Below, in pieces: positions 13,301-25,100 of a stretch of DNA of 64,000 nt. This DNA comes from Bursaphelenchus xylophilus (lineage: Eukaryota > Nematoda > Chromadorea > Rhabditida > Aphelenchoididae). The DNA is taken from NCBI GenBank assembly GCA_904066235.2, contig CAJFCV020000005.1:2356001-2420000 (forward strand), read 5' to 3'. The notes beneath the pieces were generated by a model. That model was given only the letters and a program-made list of their open reading frames with translations, was not told the origin of the DNA and ran no database searches. How positions within the stretch are numbered: the first letter of the stretch is position 1; each line of letters starts with the position of its first letter. Position numbers and translations under genes: made by a program.

Positions 13301-14860
13301 TTTTGCAATTTTTTGAAAATATGTTTTTTTCCAAAATGTGACATCATGACTTATATTAGGTAAAAATAAAAAGTTTTGACTTCGTGCCTCGTATTTTAAA
13401 CTCCTCCGTAGTTTCCTAGTCAGCTTTTGAATGCGTATGACGACTAATTTCACTGCGGCCGTAATTGCGGCCCTTAGGGCATTTAAATTGCGCGAAAATT
13501 TCGGTCGGCCAAATTTTGGGTCCAATCAAAAGAGAGGCCAAAAAAGTTTAACTGAAATGTAATTTATTGATTTTATGAGGCTTTGGAATGTAAAATACGT
13601 ATTATAAAATGGGTTTATTCTATTTATTCAATTTTTTCTAATAATTCAAATTTCAGACGAAACAATCAAAAACGCTGCCCCTCCAGCTCGCTGAACAGCA
13701 CCACAAAGACGAACAGTGGCTCCGCCGAGACCGTTGTGACCGCAAATCAGTGGCCCTACGGGCAGAAGGTCCTCTCCCCACAAATGATCCATTCGCCAAG
13801 TTTCTATCAACCAATTGTGGCGCAAAATTCACAAGGCGCCCTAATCAGGTCCCTTCCGCTCTGTCACAATCAAAAGTTTGTCAATTACCCGCAAATTGCC
13901 GCCGGCAATTTCCCACAGACCTGCCAAAACCCATGCCAAAACCCAGGGAATTTTGCTCAAAACACCGGGAGCTTTGGCCATCATCATCCGAATTGCCCAC
14001 CCAACTTCCAAACCATGCCCTACGCCTACAACAACTCGTGTTGTATGCACTCGAACAACGGGTACTGCACGCTGAGCTCGCAACCCCCGCATTACGAGGA
14101 AATCCACCACGAGGCGCCCCATTACGCCGCCAACCCCATCCACGACCCGCAACGCGCGTCGATTGCGGACCTGGCGCGCCGGCCCCCACCTCAATGCCGA
14201 CCACCACCTCCGCCAGTGGCGGATAATGAATATTACCTGCCGCCGAATGTGCATATCAACAACAATGCCCCGATTCCGAGACCCCGCAATCAGCAGAGCT
14301 CACAGTCGACGCTGAGCGATGAGAATTCGGACCTGGAGGGGTATCTGAATCACGCTCCACAACTTGGAGCACCGCACTGTGCGGTCGACCCGAAGGGAAG
14401 AGAAAGTGGTTATGGAACTGGAGAAAAGAGACCGAGTGGATCGAAAATGAGGTAAGAGTAACTTCTAAGTGCTTTAGGACTTAGTGGGATGATTTTTAGA
14501 GGGCGTGGTAAAAAAATTTTGGGTGGGGTAAAAGGTGACCAAAAATTTTTTTGATTTATTTTGGCTGTAGATTATGATAGAAAACTCCATTCTATAGTCT
14601 AGGGGTTTTTTGAGACATTTCCGAGGAATTTTGGTCCATTTTAAAGCTGTTTTTAATTTGGCAGCTTGCGCCCTGGCTTCTTTTCTAAAAAGCCGGAAAT
14701 TCGAAAACGTCTAATGTAAAAAGAAGCATACTGGTCTACAGAGTGTAATAAAGTCATTTTCAGCCACCCCCGCTCACCACTCAGCCAGTCCAGCCCACCG
14801 AATCGCTCAGTTACAGTAACCCAAAAACCATCGCCAAAACAGAACATGACTTATGTGTAG
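10398..14860 (+). CDS. Single-pass membrane protein with proline-rich cytoplasmic tail and PDZ ligand
   Basis: Four exons: 10398-10508, 11196-11335, 13657-14451 and 14764-14860. Phases agree at every junction (0, 2, 2) and give 379 residues plus stop. The ATG is the first in frame, because a TAA lies 27 bp upstream. The N-terminus is short and starts MDCGCIPPPP, with two Cys and two proline runs. There is no cleavable signal peptide. A hydrophobic span at residues 57-81 is followed by RRRR, which predicts N-outside, C-inside. The tail of about 295 residues is rich in Pro, Asn, Gln and His. It contains PPHY (about 227-230, a PPxY WW-domain ligand) and a PPPQCRPPPPPV run (possible SH3 ligand), and ends MTYV. 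T-Y-V at the end is a class I PDZ ligand. I do not recognise the family. The CxC-PPPP start recalls proline-rich membrane anchors such as PRIMA, but this is weak. It is probably an adaptor or signalling membrane protein. Introns are long and hold repeats. Confidence 0.8.
10567..10880. repeat. Intronic tandem repeat, ~142 bp period
   Basis: The block starting GATATTTTTTATATTGCACT begins near 10567, 10709 and 10851, a constant spacing of about 142 bp. There are two full units and a partial third, inside intron 1 of the membrane-protein gene. Confidence 0.8.
11642..11880. mobile_element. MITE family 1, copy a (TA target, inverted repeats)
   Basis: A short palindromic element begins CAATGACGGACCTGATCCAG and ends with its inverted copy, flanked by TA on both sides. 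It lies in intron 2 of the membrane-protein gene. The family has five other full copies here (21214, 26225, 43015, 45080, 63720) and a fragment near 48638. TA duplication and short inverted repeats fit Tc1/mariner-type MITEs. Confidence 0.8.
12160..13540 (+). promoter_or_regulatory. GC-richer islands in intron 2, candidate regulatory elements
   Basis: Within a 2.3 kb intron, blocks at about 12160-12460, 12760-13020 and 13400-13540 are visibly richer in G and C and lower in homopolymer runs than their surroundings, with no exon-like frame. Their base composition resembles the islands upstream of the gene. Conservation would be needed to call them regulatory. Confidence 0.25.
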
Positions 14861-15165
14861 AGCGATGACTCTTGAGTATTATAATTAGATGACTTTCGTA
14901 GACATCTTCTTTTTGATGGGATTGGGTTTTTAGGCCCGTGGTTGATACTACTATCAGTAGTATCATTATGGGCGGAGCTTATAAATTTCTTCAGGATTTT
15001 TTCACATTGCCAACATTTGATTGTAAACGGGTCTCAAATGGATCATCACCGGTTGTATTTCATAGCGTTTCTTTGTCTTCCGTCATGTTGTGCATGACTA
15101 TCTGTATATCTAGTCATTATTTAATCCTAATTTTGCTAACTGCCAATTATATGGTTTTATATGTA

Positions 15166-15171
15166 AATAAA
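15166..15171 (+). terminator. Poly(A) signal AATAAA
   Basis: An AATAAA hexamer lies about 300 bp after the stop codon of the membrane-protein gene and is followed by ATGAATATAATACTG, a usual cleavage context. It is the first clear hexamer downstream of that stop. Confidence 0.5.
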
Positions 15172-15235
15172 TGAATATAATACTGAACGAGGGTGTTTTA
15201 AGGTGTTTTTTGAGTAATCATTCGATTGAATATCG

Positions 15236-15575
15236 AGTTTGGAATTTGTGACATTTCGTCGAATTTTCCAATAAATTTTTTGACATTTCGTCAAGTTATG
15301 AAAAAATGGTCTAATGAAGAGAAAACGAATTGAAAATAAAATTTGAAACTACAGTCTTCAATTTTGTATTCAAATTTTTTTGTGACACTTCATCAAATTT
15401 TCCAATATTTTTTTTGACATTTCGTCAAGTTATGAAAAAATGGTCTAATGAAGAGAAAACGAATTGAAAATAAAATTTGAAACTACAGTCTTCAGTTTTA
15501 TAGACAAATTTTTTTTTGTGACACTTCGTCAAATTTTCCAATATTTTTTTTGCATTTTGTTACACTTTTGAAAAT
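15236..15575. repeat. Tandem repeat, ~132 bp unit
   Basis: The block TTGACATTTCGTCAAGTTAT plus about 110 bp of following sequence occurs at about 15280 and again at about 15412, with partial units on each side. It fills the gap between the 3' ends of the membrane-protein gene and neprilysin-like gene A, which converge. Confidence 0.8.
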
Positions 15576-15635
15576 GGCTCCAATTGCAAAAATTAGGTTT
15601 CAATTTTTAAGCTGAAAAATAACGTAAAAAATTTT

Positions 15636-18600
15636 TTAATTTTCATTTCTAAACAACGCGCATTTCTTATCCGGATTCATCGTCGTATTCGCCTTGCAAT
15701 TGAAAGCATTTGCGAATGCCGGGAAATTCGCCGCAGTTTGTTCGATTCGCAGTTCGGCCGGTGGATGGGGATCGGTCCCATCGTATTTTCGCCAGTTCGG
15801 AAACTGAATAACCAACTGGGCCCAACTCACAAAAAATAATTGGTCATCAGTTAGGAAGTTCAATTCTCGTGTGCGATGAAGGTCGGCTGCTCTGGACAAA
15901 TAGTATTTTCGATAGGCCGAGTAGGCGAAGCGAAGCCCGAAATGGTCGGCCAAGGCTTCGTTCATCACTCGGACGGCATTTGTGCACAATTGTGGGCGCT
16001 CTGGATCACAGCGGTTGTGGTGGAGCTTTAGAAGACACAAGTAGATGTTCATTATTTCTTTGGGAGCTCCGAAGAGGGCTGAAATTAAAAAGATAGGAAT
16101 TTTTTTGGTAATGGGATTGAAAATACGTTTTTTGATTTCCCTAGTTGTAGTGACTAACATAAAATTATCGGTCACATAACGTCAATTTTTGAAATTTTTA
16201 GCTCGCGATTTGCAGGCGGAACCGAGATATTGAACGATATTGGTGGCCGAGAGAGTACGCGAAACGTTGAGTGCGGTCAGAAATAAAAACACTTTCTTGG
16301 CCACATCTCTGCCAGTTCCGCATTGAAAAAGTTGATTTTTTTATAAAAATATTATTCTCTACAGAGGAAATAGGTATGGAACTTTTTGTGCCAAAATTCT
16401 CAAAAAAAAAATTCACATTTTTTCCAACGTTCGACCTAAAACTCTCTACCTCTAAATTTGCGTCTGGTTTCACCAAGGTCTGAGCGTTGCACTTGAAGCG
16501 CTTCACCTGTTAGTCAAGTTTTCCGATAAGTTTTTTGATATTCAAAGGAGTTTTAGCTTACACTTTGTAACGGCAGCCGAGAACTACGATCTTTTTTTTG
16601 AGAGAGTACGTAAAATGAGGAGTTTTCGTCAGACGAAAAACTTCTTCCCCCATGACTCTCTATTTTCCTTCGAAAAACCTGTTTTTTTAAAAGAGAGTTT
16701 TTTACAGATTGAAGCTTCTCATAACAAGGGCCGGACATTTCGAAAAAACGACCAACTTAGAATCTTTTGATATTTTGCATAGTTGTTGTACTATGATAGC
16801 TGAACGTCAGTACGAATTTTTAGTTTCTGAAATAACCGTATACGGGGGTTACGGTAGGTACAATTTTTAGAAAGATTGGGTTCGTGTGTAAAAACCCCGA
16901 GGAGTAAAAGCGCAAAACCTCGCTGTTTTACGTTTTTGACCATGGGGAACATTTTCATAATTGACAACTTTACCGTAGGATGTTGCCTTCGACTACTTTG
17001 AAAAATACCAAGGTACCATATTGAATGTAACTTTTTTGCAGAGAACTTGTCTCAACTTTTGAAACCTCTCAAAAATACTTTGACATAGGTGTAACAACAT
17101 ATCAAAAATGCGCGAAAATAAAAGGGGTGGTTTTGGAGTTACGGTACTTTGAAGGCAGCCGGTACGGTATATCAAAAAATAATTTTTTCCAAAATCGGTG
17201 TAGAAGACCCGCAAAAATTGCCAAAACACGTTTTCCACCATGGCGAACATTTTTGTAATTGACACTTTTTTTGTAGGATGCGGCCTTCGACCGCTATGAG
17301 AAATGTCAGGATACCATGTGTAATGTAACTCTTCGGCATTCTACTTGTCTCAACTTTTGAAACCTCTCAAATATACTTTGACATGTATGTAACAACATAT
17401 CAAAAATGCGCGAAAATAAAAGGGGTGGTTTTGGAGTTATGGTACTTCGATTGTGGCCCGAACGGTATATCAAAATATAATTTTTTTCAAAATCGGTGTA
17501 GAAGAGCCGCAAATCACGCCAAAATACGTTTTCGACCATGGAGAACATTTTTGTAATTAACACTTTTTCTGTAGGATGTCATCTTCGACTACTTGGGAAA
17601 TGACCAAGGTACCATGGTCAATATAACTTTTCGGCATTTTACTTGTCTCAACTTTTGAAACCCTTCAAAAACACCTTGACATATGTGTAACAACATATCA
17701 AAAATTTAGAAAAATAAAAGGGGTGGTTTTGGAGTTATGGCACTTTGAATGTTGGACATACAGTAGACCTAGATTTATTCTCGGCTAAACTTTACGCAGA
17801 TTATTTTAAAAACAAGATGTAATGTTTTATGTATGTTGCACGACCCTCAGAAACTATTTTCACTAGGAAATTCAGAAAATTTAGGCCTAAGCGTACTGTA
17901 ACATATCGTGCGTATATAATTGGTTACTGTAACAGCAAGATCAGCGATTTCTTATTTTTTTTTGCAACGATTACCACGGTGTAGACTCGTGTATGCCATA
18001 CGACGGTGGAATCTTCCAAATTCGGATGTCAGCAGCACAACAAAAGTTTGGTGTACTGTATGATCAAGATTAAAAGTACCATAACTCCAAAACCACCCCT
18101 TTTATTTTCCTAAATTTTTGATATGTTGTTACACATATGTCAAAGTGTTTTTAAAAGGTTTCAAAAGTTGAGACAAGTAAAATGCCGAAAAGTTATATTG
18201 AACATGGTATCTTGATATTTCTCATACCGGTTGAAGAGTGCATCCTACAAAAAAGTGTCAATTACAAAAATGTTCGTGAGGGTCGAAAACGTATTTTGGC
18301 GACGTTTACGGGTTTGCTACGTCAAGTTTAGAAAAAAGGAAATTTTGATGTACGGTACCGGCCACGTTCAAATTACCATAACTCCAAAACCACCCCTTTT
18401 ATTTTCGCGCATTTTTGATATGTTGGTACACCTATGTCAAAGTATTTTTGAGAGGTTTCAAAAGTTGAGACAAGTAGAATGCCGAAGAGTTACATTACAC
18501 ATGGTATCCTGACATTTCTCATAGCGGTCGAAGACTACATCCTACAAAAAAAGTGTCAATTACAAAAATGTTCGCCATGGTCGAAAACGTATTTTGGCAA

Positions 18601-21600
18601 TTTTGCGGGTCTTCTACACCGATTTTGGAAAAAAATATTTTTTGATATACGGTACCGGCTGCCTTCAAAGTACCGTAACTCCAAAACCACCCCTTTTATT
18701 TTCGCGCATTTTTGATATGTTGTTACATACATGTCAAAGTATATTTGAGAGGTTTCAAAAGTTGAGACAAGTTCTCTGAAAAAAAGTTACATTCAATATG
18801 GTACCTTGGTATTTTTCAAAGTAGTCGAAGGCAACATCCTTCGGTAAAGTTGTCAATTATGAAAATGTTCCCCATGGTCAAAAACGTAAAACAGCGAGGT
18901 TTTGCGCTTTTACTCCTCGATGTTTTTACACACGGACCCAATCTTTGTGAAAATTGTACCTACCGTAACCCCCGTATACGGTAACTTCAGAAACTAAAAA
19001 TTCGCGCTGACGTTCAGCTATCATAGTACAACAACTAAGCAAAATATCAAACGATTCTGAGTTGGTCGTTTTTTCGAAATGTCCGGGCCATCCTTCGAGT
19101 TGTAAAAAACTCTCTTTTAAGTATAATAATAATAAGTAGTTTCTGAACAGTACAGTCAAGCAATCTTTCAAAAACTTACGTAAAATCAGACTATGGCCAA
19201 TTTCATGTCCCATCACATATCCGAAAGTTGAGAACATCAGAACGGGAGGAAATGATTGCTCAAACAGAGGCTTGAGAAAGTATCCCCAGTCGACAACATT
19301 GTACTTGAATTTCGTCGAATGTTGGGCGTCAATCTGCGAAGAAATCAATTTTTTAGTCATCAAAAATCTTATTTGCAAAATTGTGTTCATAAATAATAAA
19401 AATTTTACCCACCGAAAACTCCCGAACCTTCAACAAATTCTCATGATATTCATTGTCATACCGCAATATCTGGCGGATATTATTCTTGTAAAACGATGCG
19501 CCAGGACGAGTAATATCCGTGTCGGCCGTGGCATGCGGGAAATTCCGATTTTCGAAGAAAGGATGTTCAAAAAACGCAAAAGTATTTTGTTTTTGCTCGT
19601 TCAGCAACAAGTCCTTGCTTTCGTTCGTCAAGATTTCACTGTTGACCAGCATATTCTCGGCTTCTTGCAGTAAATTGGTCGAGTATTCGAAGTAAACTTC
19701 CTTCAGTTTTTTGTATTTCGCTGTGTCTCGTTTGTTGGCTTCGTAAAAAAGCTTGTAAACTTGTAGTGGGAACATCCGCAGGATGTCGACTTCACATTTT
19801 TTGAAGGACCTGCCGTTCCGGGAGATGACGTTTTCGAATAAAGCGTTGGCGAAGTCATGTCGGCTGATTGGCTGAAAATTTTTAAAAACTAATAAGGCAT
19901 CTCTTATAAGTTTTTTTAGCTAGCTAACAAGGAAAGTATTACATGTGCAACGCTCAAAGTTTCGTTAATTTTGCCCATGACGGCATAGGCGAGTCATCAA
20001 GTCCTAAAAAATTGGCTCGCCCTTCGCCGGGAAGCCCAGATACTCTGCGGTATCCGCGGTCGAGGAGAGTACGTAAAAGGCGAAGAGCGATTTCTTAGGG
20101 AAAAGTGAATTTTTTGGTAAGAAACGGAAAAAACAAGGTGTGGAAATTTTCATGTCAAAAAGTGTAAAAAAGTGTCACATTTTTCCGCAAAGCGCGAGCT
20201 ATGAATCTTGTATGCCTTACAAGGAAAGTGCTTCTATGGGGTATGGAGTTACAAATTCAGAAGGTTTTTTCGCCTTTACAAACCAAAATTAGGCAGCTCA
20301 TTTCTACATATTCTGAATCAGAGACCTTTTGCGAGTTTTTTCATATATGTCTCGACCTGTAACTCCATACCCCATAGAAGTACTTTCCTTGTTAGAAATA
20401 TTAAAAGTCTAAATTTCTTCTATTTCTTCTAGCGCTATAGACTGATCAATGCCATCCGTTCGGAAACAGTTTACTTAACTTACCTCCTCTTCTTCCTCAT
20501 CTACAGTAAAATCGGGGACGATAACCGTATAATTGGACGCATCAAATCCCGGGATTCCAAAAACAAACGAGATCAGTTCCGATCTTTCTTTCGCTTCTTC
20601 GATACTTCTGGGCAACAAGTCAGGATACTCTGGCGGGGGCCATTCGCCTGTCTGCTTTGTCTTGGTCTTGTAAACTCCCCTAAAACAACATAAGATCCAA
20701 AGAAATTTGCTTACCAAGCCGCTGTAGTTTCATTGTCGGGCAATATTTTATGCGGATTAGGGAGTGTAATGGTCAGTGAAGCTACAGAAGCCAGCCCCAG
20801 GTCCCAGAGTCGAGAGCCTTTGTCGAACAAAGACTTGTACAATTTTTTGATCAGCTCCCAAAATTTGACGTCATCTTTAGCGATGGGCGAATCTTCTTTG
20901 AGAGGAAAAAGAACCTCGGGATATTCTTTTATGGCGCTGTCCACGAGCTCATCAATTGTTGGCTCGGCTGGTAGAAAACCTTGCTGGCATTGGAAATAAA
21001 GATGACGGACTTTTCGGATCGAGTCTATCTGAAAAGCACGAAGATAATAGGTCTTCAGGAATACGACGCTCAGATTTTTTATGCATGGATCAGCGCAAAA
21101 CGGGTAAGGATATGGCCTAAAAGTTTTCTTTCTGACGGCTCCCCGGGTTTTGTGAACTCTCTCTGCGGCAAAGGGCGTTGAATTTTTCGTTTACGCCTGC
21201 AACGCACCAGCTAAAGTGCGGGACCTGATCCAGTGGCAAAAAACGTATCATTTTGCATCTGGGAAGTATTAAAAATGTGGCAAAATGCCTCCCTTTCCAA
21301 CTAAAAGAGAACTACTTTTTGAACTGCGCGCCCTTTCCCTTGCAAAAAGAAGGGGCATGGTTTTGAAATTGGAGCTTTTTCACTTGGGAGGGATGCAAAA
21401 CGGTACGTTTTTGCCACTGGACTCCGCCACTGTAGAACTTTCAGGATGTGTATGTGGCCTATGCCTGACGTGTGTACAATGTATGTGCGAATAAAACTAC
21501 CTTCCCGTTCGCAAATAGATAGATACTAATTGTAAGGGTTTTTGTCCACTCTCTTGATTTGCCGTACTCCCTCGGAAAAAAAGGATTTTTTGATTTCTTG

Positions 21601-21956
21601 GCTTATCTATCAAGTCCCAAATTTTTAGGGATTGTTAGACATCCCGGAAATATTTTTACGGTATATACGTATACCACTTTCTGCTTGCCAAAAAACATTT
21701 GTTCGCTTACATGATCCGCAATCGCCGTGAACATCAAAATATTCCGCAGCGTCTCCTTCAAAACGTCAAATCTCGTTTGAGGATCGAAATTCCCAGCCGC
21801 ATATTTTACAAAGTCATCGCATGGATCCACACTGGTGTTCATCATCTTCTCGATCATGTCATACTTCTTTGCCAGGTAGTTTTCTTCTCTGTCTTGAGCC
21901 AAGATTAAGGTTATTTTACATAGAAAAACATAGCAAAGAGAAATTTTCATTTTCAT
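15636..21956 (-). CDS. Neprilysin-like M13 metallopeptidase, catalytic motifs present (gene A)
   Basis: Six exons on the minus strand: 21956-21711, 21028-20715, 20679-20484, 19871-19413, 19333-19180 and 16078-15636. All phases agree, giving 603 residues. M13 enzymes cleave small extracellular peptides using one zinc ion. The N-terminus MKMKISLCYVFLCKITLILA looks like a signal peptide, so secretion is likely. VDPCDDF is the typical M13 N-terminal motif. Exon 5 has GYVMGHEIGHS with the HExxH zinc motif. Exon 6 has NEALADHFG, matching ExxxD of the third zinc ligand, then HPPAELR (the His/Arg substrate pair) and AFANAFNC. The spacing from HEIGH to EALAD is about 14 residues shorter than in neprilysin, the NAYY substrate motif is not evident, and family members usually have about 750 residues. 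Intron 5 (3.1 kb) contains a 2.4 kb palindromic transposon. It starts 155 bp after the stop of gene B, so the two could be one operon. The fold assignment is firm. Activity is inferred. Confidence 0.8.
16195..16512. mobile_element. MITE family 4 fragment in gene A intron 5
   Basis: The sequence matches the GGAAGTACCCCAAGTGCGAC family seen complete at 54599-55051: GCTCGCGATTTGCAGGCGG, GAGAGAGTACGCGAAACG and TCTGAGCGTTGCACTTGAAG recur in the same order. Its ends are worn. Confidence 0.6.
16687..19120. mobile_element. 2.4 kb TTAA-flanked palindrome with internal ~330 bp repeats
   Basis: The ends read TTAA-AAGAGAGTTTTTTACA and its inverted copy, both next to TTAA. Just inside is a second inverted pair around CCGGACATTTCG. 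Each arm of about 1.05 kb holds about three degenerate direct repeats of 320-340 bp, each with AACTCCAAAACCACCCCTTT and GTTGAGACAAGT. Peptide-like open frames repeat in step with these units in both arms and do not resemble any protein I know. The whole element sits in intron 5 of neprilysin-like gene A, in which it could fold as a very long RNA hairpin. Confidence 0.8.
19915..20210. mobile_element. MITE family 4 relative in gene A intron 3
   Basis: It starts TAACAAGGAAAGTATTACAT and shares GTGCAACGCTCAAA, GAGGAGAGTACGTAAA and CAAAGCGCGAGCT segments with the family at 54599-55051. The right end merges with the inverted repeat that follows. Confidence 0.55.
20215..20395. repeat. Inverted repeat in gene A intron 3
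   Basis: TACAAGGAAAGTGCTTCTAT plus GGGGTATGGAGTTACA at about 20217 is repeated inverted at about 20358-20394, separated by about 105 bp. It could form a 35 bp stem. It overlaps the end of the neighbouring MITE. Confidence 0.75.
21214..21432. mobile_element. MITE family 1, copy b
   Basis: It carries GGACCTGATCCAGTGGCAAA and its inverted copy at the right end, flanked by TA on both sides. It lies in intron 1 of gene A. Confidence 0.75.
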
Positions 21957-22111
21957 TTTTATAAAAGAAAATTATAAAGATTTGACAGAAAAATAATGAA
22001 TTTCACATAATTAAATGCAAGACTAGAGGCTTTTTTAATTACAATGTGTCCGTTAAGAATTATATTAACCTTTAGGATGATCGAAAATTATAAAAAAATT
22101 CATTGGTGTCC

Positions 22112-25100
22112 TCAGAATCCAAGCAACTTTCTGACCGGCTGAATCGGTTGATAATACGACAAGCTGTAATTTGCGGACAAATTTGGCAGCAAAATTTTAC
22201 AATCCTCTTCAGAAAAAAAGTTATCTCCGGGTTTGCATCGGAACGAGTTAGAAAATCCCCTCAGGCATTTGAAGAGTCTCCAAATCTTAGCATCGGGATC
22301 GGCAAACGGATCTATCCGGTTTTGAGCTTGTTCTAGGACGATAGTTTGCGCCAGATTGATGAAATACAGTTGGTCTTCCGACAGGGAATTTATTTTTGCA
22401 TTTTCCGCCCCTTGAATTCTGTTTTTCCGCAGATGCAGCTCATTCCGTTTGGAGTAGGCGTTGAAGATCATTCCGCTCACTGGAAATTGGAAATTAACAA
22501 TTTTAAAATACGTGTAGCATCGCTTTACTGTTTATTTTATCCTGTTTATTTATACTTACGTTGTTCTTCGCCAAGGGCAAAGATAAAGTTGGAATAGGTG
22601 ATTGATGGAGGGAAAGATTTGTGATGTAACGGGTACGTGAAGGCTTCAAACCCACGTCCAATATAAACTTTGTCTCCAACACGACTAATCGAAGCTGGTT
22701 GCTGAAATCGAAAATTTAACGGAGATATTTTGCAATTAATTTTTGTAATATAGTCTTTAAAAAGACCAAGCTGATTCTGAGGAAAAAATTGATATCAAAA
22801 AATCAAAAGAATATTCCGTCAGTCTGGCGACATTTTTTTATAACCAACTGAAAAAGTTGCTAAAATTTGGTAACTTTTTGAGTAAAGTAAAAGATCAGAA
22901 GCCGGCCATTTGTCGCGCAAGTGGAAAATATTACTCTGTCGGGAAAATAATGAGCACTCTCTCGCGTCGATCGCCGCCAAGGAAATGAATTGTGTAGCGG
23001 AAAAATCAAATTGCAGTTTAGCGACGCGATTGACGCGCGATTGATTTTTTGGTTCACTTTTGTCGACAAAGTTCGTTAAAGTCTCGACTGTCCCGTAGGG
23101 CGTAAGGTCAAAGAATCAGAGATTGTACACGGTGGGCCTCGAACTCAAAACGGGTAATTTTTTTCTTTAGAGTTCTCCGCGGAAGCTCCGCCGATTTTCC
23201 TAACAATAAAATTTAGATTTTTCTAGAGCTGAGACCCACCATTTTCAACCGATGCAGTTTCAAAAAAATATATTTTGGATTGGCCGTTCTATGCCGTTTC
23301 AAATGGACCACTTTGTATTACGCACCTAGACCAAATACGGCCTCGTAATTAGAAAAGAATCTGAGCTTTGCGGGCAACACTCGTATGAGGAAGCTAACGC
23401 CTTCTTCATACAACGATTTTTCAGCACCTACCGTCAGACTAGCCGTATAAAAATTGCTCGAACCCCCACGAATGTAATATTCAATCATTGGCCGGATACT
23501 CCACAAATGTCGGTTCTGATACAATTCGGGGACTGGGGAGAAGTCGACAAAATCAAAATATTTCTCAAAGGTCGCTTGCTCAAAAATTGGATGCTGGATA
23601 TCCATAAACTCCAAATTCTCATGGAATTCCTTAAGATAGTCTTGTTTTCGGTCCATTGTCACATTCAGTGTTCGGATAGTGTCATCAATTTGCTCCAAAA
23701 TGTCAGTCCAGATGACCTTTAGATCCGTATTCAAATCGCTTATCGGTTGCTCATTGGCGTCGAGGTAATTGAAAAGCATTTTCTTGTAGAAAATGGGGAA
23801 CACATCACTGAGGAATTCGTAGCAACCAGGATACCAACCCGGCTCCGGAGAGTTGTAGATGGTCCAGAACTCTTGGAACAGGGCTTTGCGGTCTTCCGGC
23901 TGGAAGTATTACAATGATAATAGAGCTTAGTCTACGGAAAATTGAAATATTTTGAAACTGTAGCTATATAGGCTTCTGTAGAAAAAATTGCAAGGGACCA
24001 ATCAATTTATAGGCTATATATGTAATCCTTGTAACCTCAGAAATTGGTAACAAAGTCTGTAATTTTTACAGACAGACTTTGTTATCAGCCTGTCGGGAAA
24101 ATAATGTGGACTGTCGTGTCTTGAAATCGCCCATCATCTTTTTGACGTCTTTACTCCCGGACATAAATTTCTGACCACCCATATCTCAAGCGAATTTAAC
24201 TCAATCACTTTAAAACTTGGCACGGATACTAGCCATGACAAGCAGAATCTGCCACGTAAAAATGTTTTTCGCATCTCTGTCCTTAGGCGAGTTATGCAAG
24301 CTTTCCAAAAATTGGCGGAAAAAACTTTCTGATCACCTGAAATAACTAGAGTTTTCTCGGTCACCTTGAGTAAGCGACATGGCTCAGTTATCTTAAGACA
24401 ACTTTTAGGGACCTACAAGGACGATGAGCATAATTTTTAACACCAGCCAAGGCGTATGCCCTCAAGCATATTGTATTTTTTCAGTGATCCTTTTACTAGT
24501 CCGTCCGTAAAGTCGCTGGAATGTTTTCGGCGACATGCACCCCGCGAAACCGAAAGTTCACTTTGCACTGTGCAATTTTTGGCTTTTTGCACAGTGCAAT
24601 GAGCTTTTTTGGGACGTCGCTCGCACCCTAAGTTTTCTTGCACAGTGCGCGCCGCCGAAATCATTCCAGCGACTTTACGGAAGGACTAGTATAGCCGCGG
24701 CTGGTGATTTAGTGTGCTACTGCGACGAAACGATATTATTTTCCCGACAGATTGAGAAATGAAAGTTTGCAAACAAACGTTTGTATTCTACTGCAAATTT
24801 GTTTAAACCATTATGAGTTTCACGTATTTTACCCCTTTTTTCAGTTCCCTTTGCTGACTAATCAGCCCGCCACTCCACTTACCGCTCTTGGAAAGTAAAT
24901 TGTTACAGGCAAATCATCTTTAAACGACACATCAAACACAGTATTCGCGATGTCTTTACATTTTTCTTTTCCAATCACCGCTTGACACTCGTCCTCTGGC
25001 TTAAACGGGACCTTCTCCGGTCTTACAATCAAAATATTTTTTCCCATCGTATTTTCGTCAAAAAACGTTGATCCGTACGTAAAAAGGATTTTGAGAGTGT

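Noticed and set aside
13841..14254. Minus-strand and alternative plus-strand open frames over exon 3 of the membrane-protein gene
   Set aside because: The exon's biased Pro/His/Asn codons leave other frames open. The spliced plus-strand model has agreeing phases and splice sites.
16993..18779. Repeated 80-90 residue frames with PPLLFSRIFDM
   Set aside because: They follow the 330 bp direct repeats in both arms of the 16687-19120 element. No start context, and the pattern is explained by the repeat.
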